Source of the DNA: Pseudomonas citronellolis
GTDB taxonomy: Bacteria > Pseudomonadota > Gammaproteobacteria > Pseudomonadales > Pseudomonadaceae
Assembly: GCF_029335315.1 (NCBI RefSeq)
Contig: NZ_JARJLT010000392.1
Coordinates: 1 to 37,421 of the forward strand
Direction of reading: 5' to 3'
DNA length: 37,421 bases
Part shown: piece by piece, positions 18,490-25,989 of the stretch
Layout of the letters: each line of letters begins with the position of its first letter
How positions within the stretch are numbered: position 1 is the stretch's first letter
The notes under the pieces: model-generated
What the model was told of the DNA's origin: nothing
Seen by the model: the letters and a program-made list of their open reading frames with translations, nothing else
Database searches by the model: none
Program-made: the position numbers and the translations under genes

Positions 18490-19539
18490 ATGTTCGACAA
18501 TTCCCAGCAATTCGCCAGCGACAACTATTCCGGCATCTGCCCCGAAGCCTGGGCCGCCATGGCCGAGGCCAACCGTGGCCACGAGCGCGCCTATGGCGAC
18601 GACCAGTGGACGGCGCGCGCCTCCGACCGCTTCCGCGAGCTGTTCGAGACCGATTGCGAAGTGTTCTTCGCCTTCAACGGCACCGCCGCCAACTCCCTGG
18701 CCCTGGCCGCGCTGTGCCAGAGCTACCACAGCGTGATCTGCGCCGAGACCGCCCACGTCGAGACCGACGAGTGCGGCGCCCCGGAGTTCTTCTCCAACGG
18801 CTCCAAGCTGCTGCTGGCGCGTACCGACGCCCAGGGCAAGCTGACCCCGGCGGCGATCCGCGAGATCGCCCTGAAGCGCCAGGACATCCACTATCCCAAG
18901 GCGCGCGTGGTGACCATCACCCAGGCCACCGAGGTCGGCACGGTGTATCGCCCGCATGAGCTGCGCGCGCTGAGCGAGACTTGCGGCGAGCTGGGCCTGC
19001 ACCTGCACATGGACGGCGCGCGCTTCTCCAACGCCTGCGCCTTCCTCGGCGCCTCGCCGGCCGAACTGACCTGGAAGGCCGGGGTCGAGGTGCTGTGCTT
19101 CGGCGGCACCAAGAACGGCATGGCGGTGGGCGAGGCCATCCTGTTTTTCAACCGCGAGCTGGCCGAGGGCTTCGACTACCGCTGCAAGCAGGCCGGCCAG
19201 CTGGCCTCGAAGATGCGCTTCCTCGCCGCGCCCTGGGTCGGCGTGCTGCAGAACGACGCCTGGCTGCGCTACGCCAACCACGCCAACCAATGCGCGCGCC
19301 TGCTGGCGCAGCGGGTGGCGGACGTGCCGGGGGTCAGCCTGATGTTCCCGGTGGAGGCCAACGGCGTGTTCCTGCAGATGTCCGAGCCGGCGCTGGAGGC
19401 CCTGCGCCAGCGCGGCTGGCGCTTCTACACCTTCATCGGTGCCGGCGGCGCGCGCTTCATGTGCTCCTGGGACACCGAGATCGAGCGCGTCGAGGCGCTG
19501 GCGCGGGACATTCGCGACGTCATGGGCGCGCCCGCCTGA
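18490..19539 (+). CDS. ltaE: low-specificity L-threonine aldolase
   Basis: A 349-residue PLP lyase cleaving L-threonine or allo-threonine to glycine and acetaldehyde. Features are FNGTAANSLAL, the ETAHVETDE loop, Asp175 in HMDGARFSNA (pyridine nitrogen contact) and Schiff-base Lys208 in CFGGTKNGM. I start at ATG 18490 (MFDNSQQFASDNYSG), the usual N-terminus, with CGAGG nine bases upstream; an ATG eight codons earlier is possible. It lies near glyA and the sox genes, and all of them meet at glycine. Transcription may come from the REP-flanked gap. Confidence 0.94.
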   Translation: MFDNSQQFASDNYSGICPEAWAAMAEANRGHERAYGDDQWTARASDRFRELFETDCEVFFAFNGTAANSLALAALCQSYHSVICAETAHVETDECGAPEFFSNGSKLLLARTDAQGKLTPAAIREIALKRQDIHYPKARVVTITQATEVGTVYRPHELRALSETCGELGLHLHMDGARFSNACAFLGASPAELTWKAGVEVLCFGGTKNGMAVGEAILFFNRELAEGFDYRCKQAGQLASKMRFLAAPWVGVLQNDAWLRYANHANQCARLLAQRVADVPGVSLMFPVEANGVFLQMSEPALEALRQRGWRFYTFIGAGGARFMCSWDTEIERVEALARDIRDVMGAPA

Positions 19540-19692
19540 GGCTTATCCACCGAAACTGTCGAAAACCCTGTGCGCAGCCTGTGGCCCGGCTGTGCGCAGG
19601 CGCCTGCGGGCCGCGTCGCGCCTGGGCCGGGCCCGGGCGGGTGGATTCTGCGCGAAGGCCGGGATTCTGCCCCCGGAATCTGTTGGCCGTAC

Positions 19693-19701
19693 TGTGGATA
19701 A
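19693..19701 (-). promoter_or_regulatory. DnaA-box match (TTATCCACA)
   Basis: TGTGGATAA on the plus strand is an exact complement of the consensus DnaA box and sits at the head of repeat unit 1. A one-mismatch box, TTATCCACC, lies at 19543-19551. Binding is inferred. Confidence 0.5.
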
Positions 19702-20028
19702 CATGTGCATGAATGCCCTTCGCACCGGCCCTTTGGGGCTTGCGCGAGGCTGTACGTTTTTTGTCCTGATTTTTCCTGATGCCCTTTGTTTTCAAGCCCT
19801 TGGCGAGCCCCCTGGGTGCCCGCCAGGTTGCCCACAGGGACTGTGGAGCGAGCCTGGGGAAAGCTGTGGAAAAGCTGTCGGTGAATGGCTGCGGCGTCGA
19901 CCGTGCGCGGCGTCGCGGAAGTTGCCGGTTTTTTCGCCAATCGCCCTCGCCACGGGCGCCGTGGGAAAAATCGCCGCCGACGTTTCCCTGGCCATCCCCA
20001 GAGGCTGTTGAGCCGCCTGTGACAAAGC

Positions 20029-20037
20029 TGTGGATAA
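20029..20037 (-). promoter_or_regulatory. DnaA-box match (TTATCCACA)
   Basis: A second exact TGTGGATAA, at the head of repeat unit 3. The equivalent places in units 2 and 4 are TGTGGAAAA (19865-19873, one mismatch) and TGTGCAAAA (20189-20197, two mismatches). Confidence 0.5.
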
Positions 20038-20318
20038 AGTCGCGCTGGACAGGCCTGGCGGGGTCTCCGTCAGGTTGTACGAAAAATGCCCAGCGATAGG
20101 CTGGAAGGCCCATGAAATGGGGCTTTCCGAGACGCCTGAAATGCCTCGGAAGTGTCCACAGAGGCTGTGGAGGCAACCTTCAGCAAGCTGTGCAAAAGCT
20201 GTGGTGAAAGCGCTGTAGGAGGCATGCCCGCTGGGCCCGTGCGCGCTGGCTGTTTTTTGCCCAGAAGGCCCCCGGGCGCTGCCTATACTTCCCGGAAGCC
20301 CAGCCCGGGAGGTGCCCC

Positions 20319-22367
20319 ATGGCGAACTACAAGGTCGAACAGATCCGCACCGTGGCCCTGGTCGGCCATGGCGACAGCGGCAAGACGCTGCTCGCCGAAG
20401 CCCTGCTGCAACGCGGCGGCGCCATCGCCGCGATGGGCTCGCTGGAGCGCGGCGAAACCCTCTGCGACGCCGACCCCATGGAACGCGACTACCACCATTC
20501 GCTGTCCGCCGCGCTGGTTCACCTGGAGCAGGGCGAGGCGCGCATCCAACTGATCGACACCCCCGGGCTGCCCGACTTCATCGGCCACGCGTTGCCGGCC
20601 CTGGCGGCGGTGGACACCGCGCTGGTGGTGGTCAACGCGCAGAACGGCATCGAGCTGAACACCCACCGCATGATGGGCTGGGCCGCCGAGCGCGGGCTGT
20701 GCCGGATGCTGGTGGTGAACAAGATCGACGCCGAGCGTGTCGACCTGGCGGCGCTGCTGGGTGAGTTGCGCGAGGCCTTCGGCAAGGAGGTGTTGCCCCT
20801 GAACCTGCCGGCCGCTGGCGCCACGCGGGTCTCCGACTGCTTCTTCGCGCCGGCTGGCGAGGCGGACTTCTCCTCGGTGGAAGAGGCGCACCAGGCCCTG
20901 GTCGACCAGGTGGTGGAGGTGGACGAGGAACTGATGGCGCGCTACCTGGAACAAGGCGAGATCAGCCCGGAGGAGCTGCATGAGCCCTTCGAGCGGGCCC
21001 TGCGCGAGGGGCACCTGATCCCCTTGTGCTTCGTCTCGGCGCGCAGCGGCGCTGGCGTGGCGGAGCTGCTGGAGGTGCTGGAACGCCTGGCGCCGAACCC
21101 CATGGAGGGCAATCCGCCGCTGTTCGAACGGCTGGACGAAACGGGTGCGGCCAAGGCCTTCCGTTCGCGGCCGGACCCGGAGGCGCACGTCCTGGCCCAC
21201 GTGTTCAAGGTGGTGATCGACCCCTTCGTCGGCCGCCTGGCGGTGTTCCGCGTGCACCAGGGCACCGTGCGCCGGGACATGCAACTGTTCGCCGGGGACG
21301 GTCGCAAGCCGTTCAAGGTCGGCCACCTGCTGCGCCTGCAGGGCAAGCGCCACGAGGAGGTGCCGCAGTTGATCCCGGGTGACTTCGGCGCGCTGAGCAA
21401 GGTCGAGGAGCTGGAGTTCGACGTGGTCCTGCACGACTCCCACGACGAGGACCACATCCGCCTGGCGCCGCTGGACTTCCCCACGCCGATGCAGGGCCTG
21501 GCCATCGAGGCCAGCCGCCGCGGCGACGAGCAGCGCCTGGCCGAGGTGCTGCAGCGCCTGCTCGCCGAGGACCCCTGCGTGCGCCTGGACTACAACGCCT
21601 CGACCCAGGAAACCGTGCTGCGCGGCATGGGCGAGCTGCACCTGCGCTACCTGCTGGAGCGCCTGACCGGCAGCTACAAGCTGGACGTCAGCACCCGGCC
21701 GCCGGCGGTGCCCTACCGCGAGACCGCCACTCGCGCCGCCGAGGGCCATTGCCGGCACAAGAAGCAGACCGGCGGCGCCGGCCAGTTCGGCGAGGTGTTC
21801 CTGCGCATCGAACCGCTGCCGCGAGGCGCGGGCTTCGAGTTCGTCGACGCGATCAAGGGCGGGGTGATCCCCGGGCAGTTCGTCGTCTCGGTGGAGAAGG
21901 GCGTGCGCGCGGCGCTGGTCGCCGGGCCCCTGGCGGGTTTCCCGGTGGAAGACGTGAAGGTCACCCTGTTCGACGGCAAGAGCCACTCGGTGGACTCCAA
22001 GGACATCGCCTTCCAGGCGGCCGGGCGCAAGGCCATGCTCGACGCCCTGCGCAACGCCGGCGGCATGGTGCTGGAGCCGATCGTCAGCATCGCGGTGACG
22101 GCGCCGGAAGCGCGCCTGGGCGACATCACCGCCGACCTCACCGGGCGCCGCGGCCAGGTGCTGGGCACCGAATCGCTGTCGGCCCACGCCACCCTGGTGC
22201 GCGGCCAGGTGCCCCTGGCCGAGCTGGAAGGCTACGCCAACCGCCTGAAGTCGATCACCGCCGGGCAGGGCTTCTTCAGCCTGGAGGCCAGCCATTACAG
22301 CAATGTGCCGCCGGAGGTGCAGCAGCGCCTGGCCGGCGGCTACAAGGCGGTGCAGGAAGAGGATTGA
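20319..22367 (+). CDS. EF-G-like translational GTPase paralogue
   Basis: A 682-residue relative of elongation factor G with the GTPase domain, domain II, and the domain III-V region (QTGGAGQFGEV, then DSKDIAFQAAGRKAM and a final EF-G C domain). G1 is GHGDSGKT (16-23) and G4 NKID (134-137), both intact. The G3 motif is DTPGLPDF (80-87), so the catalytic His of DTPGHVDF is Leu84, and the switch I region (DPMERDYHHSLSAAL) lacks the canonical RGITI sequence. This places it with non-canonical EF-G-like proteins, not the housekeeping FusA; GTP hydrolysis is probably slow or differently triggered. GGGAGGT five bases before the ATG is a strong ribosome site. The role (ribosome recycling, stress, hibernation) is unknown. 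Confidence 0.88.
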   Translation: MANYKVEQIRTVALVGHGDSGKTLLAEALLQRGGAIAAMGSLERGETLCDADPMERDYHHSLSAALVHLEQGEARIQLIDTPGLPDFIGHALPALAAVDTALVVVNAQNGIELNTHRMMGWAAERGLCRMLVVNKIDAERVDLAALLGELREAFGKEVLPLNLPAAGATRVSDCFFAPAGEADFSSVEEAHQALVDQVVEVDEELMARYLEQGEISPEELHEPFERALREGHLIPLCFVSARSGAGVAELLEVLERLAPNPMEGNPPLFERLDETGAAKAFRSRPDPEAHVLAHVFKVVIDPFVGRLAVFRVHQGTVRRDMQLFAGDGRKPFKVGHLLRLQGKRHEEVPQLIPGDFGALSKVEELEFDVVLHDSHDEDHIRLAPLDFPTPMQGLAIEASRRGDEQRLAEVLQRLLAEDPCVRLDYNASTQETVLRGMGELHLRYLLERLTGSYKLDVSTRPPAVPYRETATRAAEGHCRHKKQTGGAGQFGEVFLRIEPLPRGAGFEFVDAIKGGVIPGQFVVSVEKGVRAALVAGPLAGFPVEDVKVTLFDGKSHSVDSKDIAFQAAGRKAMLDALRNAGGMVLEPIVSIAVTAPEARLGDITADLTGRRGQVLGTESLSAHATLVRGQVPLAELEGYANRLKSITAGQGFFSLEASHYSNVPPEVQQRLAGGYKAVQEED

Positions 22368-22392
22368 GTCAGCGTGATCCCGCGCCAAGACG

Positions 22393-22476
22393 CTGGGCTC
22401 CCGCGTTCGCGGGAGTGACGGGGTCGGGATTGGCACGCTTTCCCACTCGTCGTCCCCGCGAACGCGGGGATCCAAG
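22393..22476 (-). repeat. dispersed paired-hairpin repeat, family A, copy 2
   Basis: Reverse-orientation copy of the element at 4371-4436: CTGGG, CTCCCGCGTTCGCGGGAG, GTGACG, a longer centre, CGTCGTCCCCGCG and CGCGGGGATCC. It directly precedes a family B repeat in the 256-base gap after the EF-G-like gene. Confidence 0.75.
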
Positions 22477-22478
22477 GC

Positions 22479-22567
22479 GTAGGGCGAATAACCGTTCGCG
22501 GTTATCCGCCGATGACTCCGGCGCGGAAGCTGGCGGCGGATAACGCCTGGGGCGTTATGCGCTCTAC
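22479..22567 (+). repeat. dispersed palindromic repeat, family B, copy 2
   Basis: GTAGGGCGAATAACCGTTCG ... GCGTTATGCGCTCTAC. Apart from scattered substitutions it is the reverse complement of 27116-27203. Inner palindromes are ATAACCGTTCGCGGTTAT and GGATAACGCC...GGCGTTAT. Confidence 0.8.
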
Positions 22568-22623
22568 GCGGCCGTGGCGATGGGTATCGCTTCGCTCAAC
22601 ACCCTCCTACGGGGACTGGACGC

Positions 22624-23205
22624 TCAGGCGCGGCGGCGCGCCTGGTGATCGATCAGGTACTGCAGGCGGAACAGGTGGCGGTAGCCGGCTTCCCAGGCGC
22701 CGTGGCCGGATTTCACGTTGATGTGCCCGGCGTCGGGCAGGATCACCGTCTCGGCGCCCCAGGCGCGGCCCAGGTGCAGGGCGCGCTGCGGGCTGCAGGC
22801 GTGGTCGTTGTCCGAGCCCACCAGCAGGCTGGGGAAGGGCAGGGTATCCACGGCGATGGGGGCGAAGTTGCGCAGGGCCTCGTTGCAGGTCTCGCGCTCG
22901 ACGTCGGCCGGCGCCACCAGCAGGGCCCCGGCCACCTGGGCCAGGGCGCGCGAGCCGGCGCGGCGCGCCCAGGAGGCGACCGTGACGCAGCCCAGGCTGT
23001 GCGCGATCAGCACCACGCGGCCGGGCTGGCGGCGGATCTCGCGGTCCAGTTCGGCCACCCAGTCGACATGCCGCGGGGTGATCCAGTCGCGCTGCTCCAC
23101 CCGCGAGGCGTTGGGCAGCGCGCGTTGCCAGTGGCTCTGCCAGTGCTCGTCTTCCGAGCCGTGCCAGCCGGGCACCAGTACATAGCGGACGCGTTCGCTG
23201 CGCAT
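22624..23205 (-). CDS. RBBP9/YdeN-type alpha/beta hydrolase
   Basis: A 193-residue cytoplasmic serine hydrolase of the RBBP9 family (Pfam Ser_hydrolase). The N-terminus YVLVPGWHGSEDEHWQSHWQ is diagnostic. The nucleophile is Ser70 in IAHSLGC, the acid is in SDNDHAC (132-138) and the base is His161 in DAGHINVKSGHGAW. I start at ATG 23205 because AGGGGGA lies eight bases upstream; an in-frame ATG at 23232 would add nine residues. Substrates of bacterial members are poorly defined. It is divergent from the DUF3079 gene across an AT-rich 193-base gap. Confidence 0.9.
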   Translation of the reverse strand: MRSERVRYVLVPGWHGSEDEHWQSHWQRALPNASRVEQRDWITPRHVDWVAELDREIRRQPGRVVLIAHSLGCVTVASWARRAGSRALAQVAGALLVAPADVERETCNEALRNFAPIAVDTLPFPSLLVGSDNDHACSPQRALHLGRAWGAETVILPDAGHINVKSGHGAWEAGYRHLFRLQYLIDHQARRRA

Positions 23206-23398
23206 GGGTGGGTTCCCCCTGAAAGTCGTCATGGGCAGCAGTGTAGGGGGCGAACGTCAATTAATTAAGGAATAAAAAATGCTTTGCTTATGCTGTATTT
23301 GCTTATTCCGCGGCGCTCGGCGTTGATCCGGCGCAAGGTCTGGCGCGTCGGTTAGGCGTTGAATGGACGCTGGGCCCACTCTCTTCAGGCGGCTTTCC
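23206..23398. promoter_or_regulatory. AT-rich divergent promoter region
   Basis: The 193-base gap between divergent genes contains CAATTAATTAAGGAATAAAA near 23260-23277, much more AT-rich than its surroundings and the probable promoter zone. No known operator was recognised. Confidence 0.4.
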
Positions 23399-23614
23399 AT
23401 GGCCAAGAAATTCCCCCTGCATCCCACTCACCCTGAGCGCATCTGCTGGGGTTGCGACCGCTATTGCTCGGCGCAGGCCATGGGCTGCGGCAACGGCTCC
23501 AGCCGCACCCAGCATCCCAGCGAGATCTTCGGCGAGGACTGGGCGGACGACGCCGCCTGGGGCCTGGACGCGCCGCAGCCGATCGAGGTGCAGCCGTCGC
23601 GCCAGGCCTCCTGA
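23399..23614 (+). CDS. DUF3079 small cysteine-rich protein
   Basis: A 71-residue protein of Pfam DUF3079. The text MAKKFPLHPTHPERICWGCD followed by RYCSAQAMGCGNGSSRTQHP is the family signature, with four cysteines (CWGC, C and C) that could bind a metal. The acidic GEDWADD segment and the length are typical. The ATG at 23399 is preferred over one twelve codons upstream because the family begins MAKKFP. Its function is unknown. It ends three bases from the convergent chaC stop. Confidence 0.88.
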   Translation: MAKKFPLHPTHPERICWGCDRYCSAQAMGCGNGSSRTQHPSEIFGEDWADDAAWGLDAPQPIEVQPSRQAS

Positions 23615-23617
23615 GGC

Positions 23618-24265
23618 TCAGCCGGAAGTCTTCACGCAGCAGCGCGCCAGCAGGGCTTCCAGGTTGAGGTCGGGCATGGCGCAGGCGCGCAGCGCGCTGA
23701 CCGTCTGCTCGACGTACTCGCGGGTGGTGCCGAAATGGCCTTGGGCGCTGTCGAACACCCTCTGCACGACGCTGTCCGGCAGCGAGCCGGCGTAGCTGGG
23801 CAGGTGGCGTTCGAGGACGAAGCCCAGCGCGCGCACCCGGCGGCCATCCTCCAGGCGGCAGCTGAGCCATTCCGGGCGGTACGAGGCATAGGGCATCTCG
23901 CGCTGCCAGAGCGCCAGGAGGTTGGCGTCGAGTTGTTCGTCGGGCAGCCGGTAGGCGAACCCCGCGCAGGAGCCGCCGCGATCCAGGCCCAGCACCAGGC
24001 CCGGCATCTCCGGGGTGCCGCGATGGGTCAGTGACCACAGGTAGAGGCCGCGATGGTAGCCGTGCACCCGCGCGCGGCTGGCCTCGGCCACCGGGAACTC
24101 CGGGCGCCAGATCAGCGAGCCGTAGGCGAACAGCCAGACGGCGCCGCCGCCGTGCTCGGCCATGGTGATTTCCAGCGAAGCGCGAAGCTGGTCCGCGCTG
24201 AGTCGCTCCGGCGCCCCCAGCGCCGGCGGATAGAAGGGGCCGTCCAGATTCATAGACGTGCTCAT
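23618..24265 (-). CDS. chaC: glutathione-specific gamma-glutamylcyclotransferase
   Basis: A 215-residue ChaC-family enzyme that degrades glutathione to 5-oxoproline and Cys-Gly. The substrate-binding YGSL loop is at 48-51 in WLFAYGSLIWRP, and Glu123 in LWQREM is the expected catalytic acid/base. RVHGYHRGLYLWSLTHRGTP and GLVLGLDRGGSC are typical of the family. The ATG at 24265 has a G-rich ribosome site (GGGGGGT) five bases upstream; a second ATG four codons later is possible. Convergent with the DUF3079 gene. Confidence 0.93.
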   Translation of the reverse strand: MSTSMNLDGPFYPPALGAPERLSADQLRASLEITMAEHGGGAVWLFAYGSLIWRPEFPVAEASRARVHGYHRGLYLWSLTHRGTPEMPGLVLGLDRGGSCAGFAYRLPDEQLDANLLALWQREMPYASYRPEWLSCRLEDGRRVRALGFVLERHLPSYAGSLPDSVVQRVFDSAQGHFGTTREYVEQTVSALRACAMPDLNLEALLARCCVKTSG

Positions 24266-24399
24266 GCGTAACCCCCCAAAGGTACCTCACGCTCTGAAAA
24301 CTTAGCGGATACGACCTTTTGACAGAAGGGGCGTGCGTGCAAGACACCGTTGCACGGACGAACGGCGATACCGTTGGTCCGGGTGGCGAGGGCGGCGGG

Positions 24400-24427
24400 A
24401 AAAAAGAGGGCCGCGCGGGGCGGCCCT
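24400..24427 (-). terminator. rho-independent terminator of the six-cysteine protein gene
   Basis: On the minus strand AGGGCCGC (24427-24420), loop, GCGGCCCT (24414-24407), C and then six T (24405-24400). It is about 90 bases past the stop at 24518 and insulates chaC from it. Confidence 0.88.
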
Positions 24428-24517
24428 ATCACCAAGATCTCTTCTGGCGTGGGGTGCCAGTGGGTGTGAGGTACCCGTCGAGCAGTAGACCAGCGGCGCA
24501 TGACAGCCGCGTGAACG

Positions 24518-24880
24518 TCACTGCGCGGCTTGCCACTGGCCGTCGCTCTGGCTCTCGCAGAACGGCTTGAGGAAGCGCGCGTCGCTGGCCACGCCGTAGT
24601 AGTGGATGTCCTGGCGGTAGGGGCCGTTGCTGATCCGCGCGTTGGCGCAGACGCCGAAGGCGCCGGAGGGGCAGGCGTCGGCGTAGGTCACCTGGACCTT
24701 CTGGTCCTTCAGCTGCGGCTGGCAGAACCCCTCGTGGAACAGCTTCGCCGGGATGCTGCGGTTCTGCTGACAGACCTTCACGTCGAGGTTGGCGCCCTGG
24801 CTGTGCACCACGCAGGCTTCGGCGTGGGCTAGGGCGGGCAGGGCGAGGCAGGACGACAGGAACAGGGCCGGCAGACGCAT
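24518..24880 (-). CDS. secreted six-cysteine protein, function unknown
   Basis: A 120-residue exported protein: the signal peptide MRLPALFLSSCLALPALAHA is probably cut at AHA-EA. The mature part has six cysteines (23, 37, 53, 70, 78, 108), an even number fitting three disulfides, and no membrane segment. I recognise no domain. It is divergent from the CobW-type GTPase with 74 bases between, and a strong terminator ends it. A comparable small secreted gene next to the CobW-tonB pair exists in P. aeruginosa as far as I recall. The context suggests metal homeostasis, which is inference only. Confidence 0.8.
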   Translation of the reverse strand: MRLPALFLSSCLALPALAHAEACVVHSQGANLDVKVCQQNRSIPAKLFHEGFCQPQLKDQKVQVTYADACPSGAFGVCANARISNGPYRQDIHYYGVASDARFLKPFCESQSDGQWQAAQ

Positions 24881-24954
24881 GGAGACGGGGTCCGTTGAGC
24901 GAAGCGGCGACTCTAGCGCTTTTCCCCGGCGCCGTCAGGCGGCAACATGGCGGC

Positions 24955-25920
24955 ATGCTCGAACTGATTCCCACCCATGTGATCGGCGGCCCATTGGGCG
25001 CCGGCAAGACCAGCCTGATCCGCAACCTCCTGGGCCAGCGCCCGGACGGCGAGCGCTGGGCGGTGCTGGTCAACGAATTCGGCCAGATTGGCCTGGACGC
25101 CGCGCTGCTCGCCAGCGACGCCGACGGCGTGGCCATCGGCGAAGTCGCCGGCGGCTGCCTGTGCTGCGTCAACGGCGCGCCCTTCCAGGTCGGCCTCGCC
25201 CGTCTCCTGCGCAAGGCACGACCGCAGCGGCTGTTCATCGAGCCTTCGGGCCTCGGCCACCCGCGCACCCTGCTGCGCCAACTGGGCGAGGCGCCCTGGC
25301 GTGGTGTGCTGGCGCCGCAGCCGCTGCTGCTGGTGCTCGATGCCGCCGCCCTGGCCGCCGGCGCGCCCCTCCCCGACGCGCAGCGGGAGGCGCTGGCGGA
25401 CGCCGCGCTGCTGGTGCTGAACAAGAGCGCCGGGCTGGACGAGGCGGCCCGCGAGGGTCTGCGTTCCAGCCTGGCCGAGGTGCCGCTGGTCTGGACGGAA
25501 CACGGCCAGCTGCCGATCGCGCGGTTGCCGTCCATCGCCGGGGCCGGGCCGCAGACCGCCGAGTTGCCGGCGCCGGGCGCCGCGCTGCCGGTGCTGCTGA
25601 CCCGCGCCGCGCCCCTGCGCCAGGTGCATAGCGAAGGCGGCCGGCAGGCCGTCGGCTGGCGCCTGCACGCCGACTGGCGCTTCCGCCGCGCGGCGCTGGA
25701 GGCCTGGCTGGCGGGGCTTCCCGGCCTGCTGCGGGCCAAGGCGGTGGTGCACTGCGAGGAGGGCTGGCTGGCCTGCAACCGGGTCGCCGGCGACGAGCCC
25801 TGGCAGCCCAGCGCCTGGCGCCGGGACAACCGCCTGGAGCTGATCCTTGACCTGGAACAGGACGTCGAGGCGCTACAAGGGCAATTCTTGACCTGTGCCT
25901 GGTTGTCGGACGGTCGTTGA
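24955..25920 (+). CDS. CobW/COG0523-family GTPase (metal chaperone type)
   Basis: A 321-residue G3E-family GTPase. The Walker A is GGPLGAGKTS (11-20), the switch/base motif IEPSGLGHP (95-103), and the metal-binding CLCC motif lies at 68-71 in GGCLCCVNG. The C-terminal CobW_C region (DEPWQPSAWRRDNRLELILD) is present. The G4 motif is NKSA (156-159) where NKxD is usual, so nucleotide specificity may be altered. I start at ATG 24955, where the family N-terminus begins; upstream starts run into the divergent promoter. It sits immediately before Fur-controlled tonB, suggesting a role in metal supply. No Zur box was seen upstream. Confidence 0.88.
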   Translation: MLELIPTHVIGGPLGAGKTSLIRNLLGQRPDGERWAVLVNEFGQIGLDAALLASDADGVAIGEVAGGCLCCVNGAPFQVGLARLLRKARPQRLFIEPSGLGHPRTLLRQLGEAPWRGVLAPQPLLLVLDAAALAAGAPLPDAQREALADAALLVLNKSAGLDEAAREGLRSSLAEVPLVWTEHGQLPIARLPSIAGAGPQTAELPAPGAALPVLLTRAAPLRQVHSEGGRQAVGWRLHADWRFRRAALEAWLAGLPGLLRAKAVVHCEEGWLACNRVAGDEPWQPSAWRRDNRLELILDLEQDVEALQGQFLTCAWLSDGR

Positions 25921-25944
25921 GGTTGCCCTGATCGCCTGGGTGAA

Positions 25945-25959
25945 TGATAATAATTATCA
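25945..25959. promoter_or_regulatory. Fur box upstream of tonB
   Basis: TGATAAT-A-ATTATCA is a perfect 7-1-7 inverted repeat matching the Fur operator. It lies 30 bases before the tonB start and 24 bases after the CobW-type gene, so tonB should be repressed by Fur when iron is plentiful. Confidence 0.93.
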
Positions 25960-25989
25960 GATTCCAGTCATTTCTCCACAGGCTTCCCC

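Larger units (their letters stand above)
19692..20290 (+). repeat. degenerate tandem array, four units of about 160-172 bp
   Basis: Units start with CTGTGG/C at 19692, 19864, 20028 and 20188 (steps 172, 164, 160); the last is cut short by the next gene. Heads read CTGTGGATAA, CTGTGGAAAA, CTGTGGATAA and CTGTGCAAAA. A run of six T lies at exactly offset 65 in units 1, 2 and 4 (19757-19762, 19929-19934, 20253-20258); unit 3 instead has five A at 20082-20086. The T or A block follows G-rich GTTG/GCTG text and is usually followed by GCCC. The 50 bases ahead of units 2, 3 and 4 also align without gaps (CAGRGRCTGTKGAG...CAAAG). Identity between units is low, so the array is old or under loose constraint. 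Confidence 0.7.
19540..20318. other. 779-base non-coding region rich in CTGTGG motifs
   Basis: No convincing gene is present; open frames here overlap in several frames on both strands, and runs of T and A interrupt codon patterns. The segment 19540-19691 contains TTATCCACC (19543-19551), two copies of CTGTGCGCAG (19568-19577 and 19590-19599) and two copies of GGATTCTGC (19643-19651, 19662-19670). From 19692 it is a degenerate tandem array, described separately. The ribosome site GGGAGGT for the following gene lies at the end. Confidence 0.7.

Noticed and set aside
19520-20176. 218-codon minus-strand frame in the tandem-array region
   Set aside because: Overlaps the end of ltaE, competes with other frames on both strands, and translates the repeats into basic, Pro/Arg-rich text with no domain or ribosome site.
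19692-20290. CRISPR array
   Set aside because: Units are about 160-172 bases, weakly similar, without short identical repeats, and no cas genes are present.
19540-20318. Chromosomal origin of replication
   Set aside because: DnaA-box matches are present, but no dnaA, dnaN, rpmH or AT-rich unwinding block of the usual kind; treated as an origin-unrelated cluster.
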